Source: Gnetum montanum (lineage: Eukaryota; Streptophyta; Gnetopsida; Gnetales; Gnetaceae). From it: 22,919 nucleotides of DNA. The DNA is taken from the NCBI GenBank assembly GCA_015680685.1, contig MNCI01010451.1, forward strand, positions 280,262 through 303,180, given 5' to 3'. How positions within the stretch are numbered: position 1 is the stretch's first letter; each line of letters opens with the position of its first letter. A program made the translations under genes and the position numbers. The notes beneath the pieces were generated by a model that made no database searches, was not told the DNA's origin, and was given only the letters and a program-made list of their open reading frames with translations. Positions 18,051-22,919 of the stretch are shown here, piece by piece.

Positions 18051-20050
18051 GATTCAATGATCATGAAGAGTCCTCACCAGATGGTGTTGTTATTATTGCT
18101 TCCTTTGTGAGGATAGTCCCACATCCAGTCTACGCATTCCATCCACACTTCCCACTGCAATCACAACAAAATGATGGATTAGTATGTAATGTGTAACATA
18201 TAGCTTTGAAGTATCTTGGCTCATCAATGGTTACACTTGGCAAGGTTCTGATTATGGTGGATTGATTTCATTAGCAATGTTAGCAAGAAGACTGACAAAT
18301 AGGGTATCATGAATAAGTGGTTCATTAAATTTAAAAAATTTCAAATAGGATGAAATGCTTAAAGAGGGTGTAAGAATTTACAATAGTAACAATAAAAGGT
18401 TTCACTAAAAATCATTGTAAATATGTGCACGATTGGATGTCATTGATGGGGTAAACAAAAGGATTTGATTGTAAGAGTATCTAAGGATAAAGAACTTAAC
18501 GAACCCAACCAAAAGATATGCAAGTGAATCCTCCCCAAAGTAGGTACAAGCCTTTTATGCCCTTGCATAACTTCAAATCAAGGGGTCTGTGGGTCCCATG
18601 GGTGATTAATGGTTACAGAAAGTTAAATACAAAAACCTGGAAGAAACTACCTAAGAATTTTGACACATTAAACTAGGACATTGAACAAGAACATGAAAAT
18701 GGTAGTGAGGTAAGACATGGAAAGCATAGATAGATGAGAGAGAGAGAGTGGAATGGATTTCCTGATGAAGGTTACATGAAGTCCCTTGGGAATTTTGTGG
18801 TTAAATGACATGATAAAATCCATCCTTAGTCTAGACCTAAACCAACCATGTTCAGTCACTTTGCATTGCCATTCTAAGACTAGTCCATCCCCCTGAGATA
18901 CAAAAGTGCTTCTATAGAACAACCACCATTCCTTATTAGAGAAAAAAGAGAAGTAGGAAGTGAGGAAGGGCCTTACTTAGAGGGGACCTTTAGGCATGGA
19001 TAACATGTATTTCTAGTCCCATAACAAGTGCTTGTAGCATGTTTATTTTGTCCAAGGAATGTACTTTGAATTCCCATCACTTTTTTTTGAAATGAGAACC
19101 ACACCATGCAAAGACTTATTCGTTTATTGTGTCTAAGGGGTGTGCTTTGAATTCACATCATTTTTTTATGAGAACCACACCATGTAAAGACTTATTCAAC
19201 TTCCTTTTATTGGTGGACATAGAACAGTAAGAAATCCATGAAAACACACATGCACCCAAGTAAGCAGAAAAGCACAAAAAGTACCAAATTCCCTTGAAAT
19301 CATACCTTGTTCAAACCTTTGAATCCTTTCCAAATCTAGAAACTATCAAAGCCACAAGTTCATTATAGTTTTATTAATGAAAACAGAACTGCACATTTCC
19401 ATAACAAGAAAAACCATAGAGTTTGTAGATGGGTGGATGTTATGAACTCATTGCTTGTTGTATGAAAAGAAACCATGTCCTCATTATTAGTAACAAAATC
19501 CAAAGCTAGAATCTAGATACCAATAATCAAATAACAAAATAGTACATACCACCATCAAGCAACGAATTCAAACTATGCCTGGCACTTATTAACAAAAAGT
19601 TAGAAAATCATGCTAGAATAAAAGAAAATATAAAAGAAAGTGTAAAATATTCAAGAAATAGCAAATGTACTAACGATTTTGTAAAAAAAATCAAAAAAGA
19701 TCAATAACATGAAAAAAAGAAGATGTAAAATAAATAATGTGTAAAACAAAAATTTCTAAAACAAAAATGTTTAAAACAAAAAAGGTGTAAAACAAAAAGG
19801 GTGAAAAATGAAGGAGCCACTTATATAGTTAGTGTGGATGGCCTTGTCTTCCACTACTAAGTTGAAAGGAGGAGATTCAAAATATTGAGTGTGGTTGTCC
19901 ATCTAATGAGGTGTGTGTTGTATTAGCTAGCTTATGCTCGTGGAAAGGTTTCACTTGTTATATGTTGACCAGTTGTTTCTTATGTAGGTTCATAGGTTTG
20001 TAGATCATTATGGCTCCAAAAGGAAAAGTTTCATAAATTATATAATGTCC
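18051..20050 (-). other. Element M spacer downstream of pol
   Basis: There is no convincing gene here. It is collinear with 5561-7150 of element P read in the other orientation. One 84-codon frame (18922 down to 18668, starting MFYRSTFVSQGDGL) overlaps sequence aligned to P at about 6550-6790. It is not open in P, so it is probably not coding. A pyrimidine tract ending TTGCAG (18160 down to 18155) resembles a 3' splice site. 19620-19800 contains repeated GTAAAACAAAAA motifs. A short CT/GA run lies at 18736-18748. Confidence 0.65.
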
Positions 20051-21099
20051 TTTCCACAACGTTTGGAATTTAGTTCATTGAGGTACATGTGTCGAGTTCT
20101 AATAGAGAACCTTGTCTCTTGGTTGAAGTTTGACTTTCCTGATTTTAAGGTCATGGCACTTTTTGTTGTCAGCCTTGTGTAACTCATTAGATGATAGGGC
20201 CACCAATTGATTTTCGTCTAGCAAGTTGAGATTCATCAATCTTTCTTTTTGTGCTAGACTCAAGTCAAGGTTGAGGTCATGGGCTATTGAAAGTTTACAG
20301 AGCTCGAATTGAATAGAAAGTGTTGGTAATTTTCCATACACAAGCTCATAGGGAGAGCAACCTATAGGAAGTTTCCATGTTGAGTAATAGGCCCAAAGGG
20401 CATCGTTGAGTTTCGTGCTCTAGTCTTTCCTATATTTGCTAATAGTTCTTATTAGAATCCTTGTGATTTCCCTATTGGTAACCTTAGCTTGACCATTGGC
20501 TTGGAGGTGGTAGGGTGTTGTGAGTTTATGTTCAACCCCAAGGCATTGCATGAGCTTCCAAAAGGTAGTGCCTATAAAGTGAGTTCCATTATCAAAAATT
20601 AATGCACATGGCACACCAAACCTCTTTACAATATTTTTTTGTACAAACCGAGCAAATGTACAAGATGTACAGTCAGTGACGACTGCTGCTTTTGCCCATT
20701 TTGTACAATAGTCAACAACGACTATGATGTACACATTTCCATTTGACATGGGTGTGATGGGACCCATGAAATTAGTGCCCTAGATGCTGAAGGTTCTAGT
20801 GGTTGAATCCATTATTGAGGTCCCTCCATTTGGGTAGTCATTCCAGCATCTCGTTGGCAACATTCACAAGAGTGGACATATTGATGAGCATCCCTAAAAA
20901 TTGTTGGCCAATAGTACCCTACCATTAGGATTTTAATGGTTGTGCATCTCCTAGCATAGTGGCCCCCATAAGAACCTTCATGAGCATCTTAGAGAATGCA
21001 CAGTTGATCAACATCAGGGACACACCAATGAACTAGGCCATCGATGCACACCTTGTAGAGGTGTCTATTGATCTCCATGAAGCAGTTTACTTGGTGAAG
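20050..21099 (-). pseudogene. Element M pol: integrase
   Basis: This is a Ty3/gypsy integrase. The zinc-binding part lies at about 21010-20855: DAHEGSYGGHYA, GYYWPTIFRDAHQYVHSC, then ECCQRDAG. The core opens at 20767 with MGPITPMSNGNVY and VVVDYCTKW (first Asp), then LIFDNGTHF (second Asp). After 35 residues the third catalytic position reads Lys in GQAKVTNREI (20483-20485), where Glu is expected. A TAG (20420-20422) follows KYRKD. The frame continues as STKLNDALWAYYSTWKLPIG and the C-terminal part LNLDLSLAQKERLMNLNLLD to about 20100. It would insert element cDNA into the chromosome in an active copy. The core is otherwise open for 115 codons, so it is better preserved than in P. Confidence 0.9.
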
Positions 21100-22555
21100 A
21101 AACTATTATTTCTTCCAAGGGTCCAACTCTTGTGGCATATCTTGGGTAAGAAGATAGGTGAGAATGTCATTATACCATTTAGGATCATTCGGCAATTGTT
21201 CAGTTATAGCCTTAGCAAAGAGGAGTTTGTCAAGAAACATATAAGATAGTGGGTTCTCTTCCTCTTTGTTGTTCCATAGTAACTGAGACAAATGATCAAC
21301 AATCACATTCTTAGTGCCCTTTTGATCTAACACCGTGAGATCAAATTCCTATAAGATCACCAACCACCGTATGACACTAGGGCTCATTGTTGGCTTGTTC
21401 ATCAGAAAGTAGATGGAATTGTGGTCTATGTGCACAAACACTTTGTATCTAAGCACATAATGCCTGAAATTTGGTGGAGTAAACACCACTAACATCAATT
21501 CTTTTTCTAAAGTGGTGTAGCTTAATTATGCATCCATAATGCTTTGGCTAGCGAAATGGATGTAGTATGGATGTTTCTTGTCATCCATTTACATAAGCAT
21601 AGCTCCCAAGGCATAATTTGATGCATCCATCACAACATGAAATGGTCTGGACTAGTCAAGTGCTTGTAGAATTCGAGTTTCTACAAGTTTCTCTTTTAAC
21701 AATTGGAATGCTTGTTCACATTCCACAGTCCAAACAAATGAAGGATCTTTCTTTGTGAGCTCCACCAATGATTTTGCAATCTTAGAGAAATTCTCTATGA
21801 ATCATCAGTAGTAGTCAGTATGTCCAAAGAATGATCAAACATCTTTCATAGTTTCTGGTTGGTGGGTTATTCCTTGGATGACCCTTATTTTTTCGAGGTC
21901 AACCTCAATTCCTACTTGTGATGTTCTGTGCCCTAATACAATGCCCTCTTGGACCATCAAATGACTTTTTTGCTAATTAAGCCACAATTTTGTTTCAACA
22001 CATCATTTTTAACACCTGCTCAAGGTGGTCCAAGGCTTACTCAAATGTAGCTCCATAGGTGGAGAAGTCATCCATGAAGACTTACACACTACTACTAATC
22101 TATTGTTGAAAAATGCTAAGGACCAAGCATTGTAATGTAGCAGGGGCATTGCATAGACCAAAAGGCATCTTGCGAGATGCAAAAGTCCACCAAGGACTTA
22201 TGAATGTTATTTTGGCTTGGTCCCCCAGCGTGATCTGGATCTGGTTGTAACCACTATAACCATCCAAAAAACTATAGTAGCAATTCTTGGATATTGTATC
22301 TAACACCTGATTAATGAATGGCAATGGAAAGTGGTTCTTGAATGTTGCCATATTTAGTAGTCAAAAATCAATGTAGACCCACCACTTGCCACCTTTTTTA
22401 GGCACAATAATGAGTGGACTAACCCACTTGCTATCCGCAATAGGATAGATAAACCCTGCCTTGAGGAGTTGTTTGATTTCCTCCTTGATGATCTACTTCA
22501 ATTTGGGATTTAATCGCCTTTGTGGTTGTCTCTTTGGCTTCATGGCTATGACTAA
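21100..22555 (-). pseudogene. Element M pol: reverse transcriptase and RNase H
   Basis: From 22550 downward the frame reads RRLNPKLK, a stop, EEIKQLLKAGFIYPIADSKW, VSPLIIVPKKGGKW, HFPLPFINQVLD, YYSFLDGYSGYNQI and KMPFGLCNAPAT. The catalytic box is VFMDDFS at about 22061-22081, so both Asp residues survive. RNase H follows at about 21650-21300 with VMDASNYALGAML, HPYYIHFAS, YTTLEKEL and HIDHNSIYFLMNKP. A TAG at 21349-21351 precedes EFDL, then KGTKNVIVDHLSQLL. The linker WYNDILTYLLTQ ends near 21110. Stops at several places show it is dead. The N-terminal end is cut by the LTR that starts at 22556; protease and gag lie beyond. Confidence 0.9.
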
Positions 22556-22581
22556 TGATGTGACGCGATTTGCATAGGCCG

Positions 22582-22673
22582 CGATATTGTGTTCGCCGCG
22601 ATATCGGATCCCCCACGATATCGCGTCTTCCCTACGATATCGCGTACGCAATATCGCAGTCCGCCGCCATATC
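22582..22673 (+). promoter_or_regulatory. Six-unit GATATC array in U3 of LTR copy A5
   Basis: GATATT (22582), GATATC (22600, 22617, 22636), AATATC (22650) and CATATC (22668) are spaced 18, 17, 19, 14 and 18 bases. The flanks are mostly CG-rich, giving CGATATCGCG cores. The array ends directly at the TATA box. It probably acts as a promoter or enhancer array; the binding factor is unknown. Confidence 0.7.
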
Positions 22674-22681
22674 TATAAATA
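22674..22681 (+). promoter_or_regulatory. TATA box of LTR copy A5
   Basis: TATAAATA sits directly after the GATATC array. Transcription would start about 30 bases on, near GGGATCCC at about 22706. Confidence 0.8.
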
Positions 22682-22849
22682 AGACGCGACTCTCCCTTGT
22701 TTGGGGATCCCATTTTTAGAGTAGCAAAGCTTTGGCAGTTTGATCCCTCCAGAGTTAGGATTTTTCCTGTGTCTGCCCGTAGTGTGGTGAATGTAATTGT
22801 ACGGTGTCTTTATTCGAGTGTGCCATACTTAGACACGCACATGACCGGC

Positions 22850-22855
22850 AATAAA
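22850..22855 (+). terminator. Polyadenylation signal AATAAA in LTR copy A5
   Basis: AATAAAGATCGAG is conserved in LTR copies A2 (14559-14564) and A4 (17459-17464) on the - strand, and as CAATAAAAGCGA in A6. It lies about 170 bases after the TATA box, as expected for the end of R. Confidence 0.6.
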
Positions 22856-22919
22856 GATCGAGATTACTTCATCATTGCAACATTCACTTTGTTATTTATT
22901 TATTTGTTATTTATTTAAT

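Larger units (their letters stand above)
22556..22919 (+). mobile_element. Young gypsy-family LTR start (copy A5), cut by the window end
   Basis: It begins TGATGTGACGCG, interrupting the RT of element M. It carries a GATATC array, TATAAATA (22674-22681), then TAGCAAAGCTTTGGCA, CCAGAGTTAGGATTTTTCC, TGTACGGTGTCTTTATTCG and AATAAAGATCGAG. These match the reverse complement of the LTR at 16920-17753 block by block. The high CpG content (GACGCG, CCGCGATATCGCG) contrasts with the rest of the window. It could be the 5' LTR of a complete element to the right, or a solo LTR. Confidence 0.8.

Noticed and set aside
22431-22616. 61-codon open frame on the - strand starting MGDPISRRTQY
   Set aside because: It is out of frame with the RT, whose true frame reads RRLNPKLK and FIYPIADSKW; its start lies inside the inserted LTR.
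22697-22918. 73-codon open frame on the + strand
   Set aside because: It lies wholly in the R/U5 region of an LTR whose sequence, not frame, is conserved.

Overview
This window looks like nuclear DNA from a large-genome seed plant, possibly a gymnosperm, though no gene fixes the species. It is AT-rich and holds only broken, nested transposable elements. I found no intact host gene, no rRNA or tRNA gene, and no CRISPR array or bacterial feature. No coding frame is intact; nearly all recognisable coding sequence is interrupted by stops and frameshifts.

The main content is one Ty3/gypsy LTR-retrotransposon family (Athila/Tat-like, my assignment from memory). Element P lies on the + strand: broken pol (about 3640-5560), a long 3' spacer (5561-7760), a third coding region (about 7780-10640), a polypurine tract (10836-10845) and a 3' LTR (from 10846). 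Element M lies on the - strand: RT-RNase H and integrase (22555 down to about 20050), the same spacer (20050 down to 18051), a polypurine tract (17763-17754) and a 3' LTR (17753-16920). M lacks P's third coding region; the break falls at an N flanked by a 46-bp exact duplication, so it may be a deletion or an assembly fault. P and M share three pol lesions at equivalent codons: an RNase H-side stop, loss of the integrase catalytic Glu, and a stop just after the integrase core.

Other LTRs of the same family are scattered through the window: a 3' end at 1-195 (+), a solo LTR at 2340-3300 (-), a solo LTR with an exact 5-bp target duplication at 13946-14900 (-), a fragment near 15722-15850 (-), and a young CpG-rich LTR start at 22556-22919 (+) inserted in the RT of M. 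They share R/U5 sequence, TGATG...CATCA termini, a TATA box and an AATAAA signal, but carry different short-repeat arrays upstream of the TATA box.

The rest is older material. There are 105-bp tandem repeats (335-650), a GGAGATGTC array before a TATA box (943-1321), an unrecognised broken coding segment on the - strand (1556-2143), a TCATGG-type array (11830-12275), a degenerate tandem array split by the solo LTR (13640-15660), and a decayed LINE (15868-16919) interrupted by another repeat and then by element M. The nesting order is LINE, then M, then the LTR at 22556.
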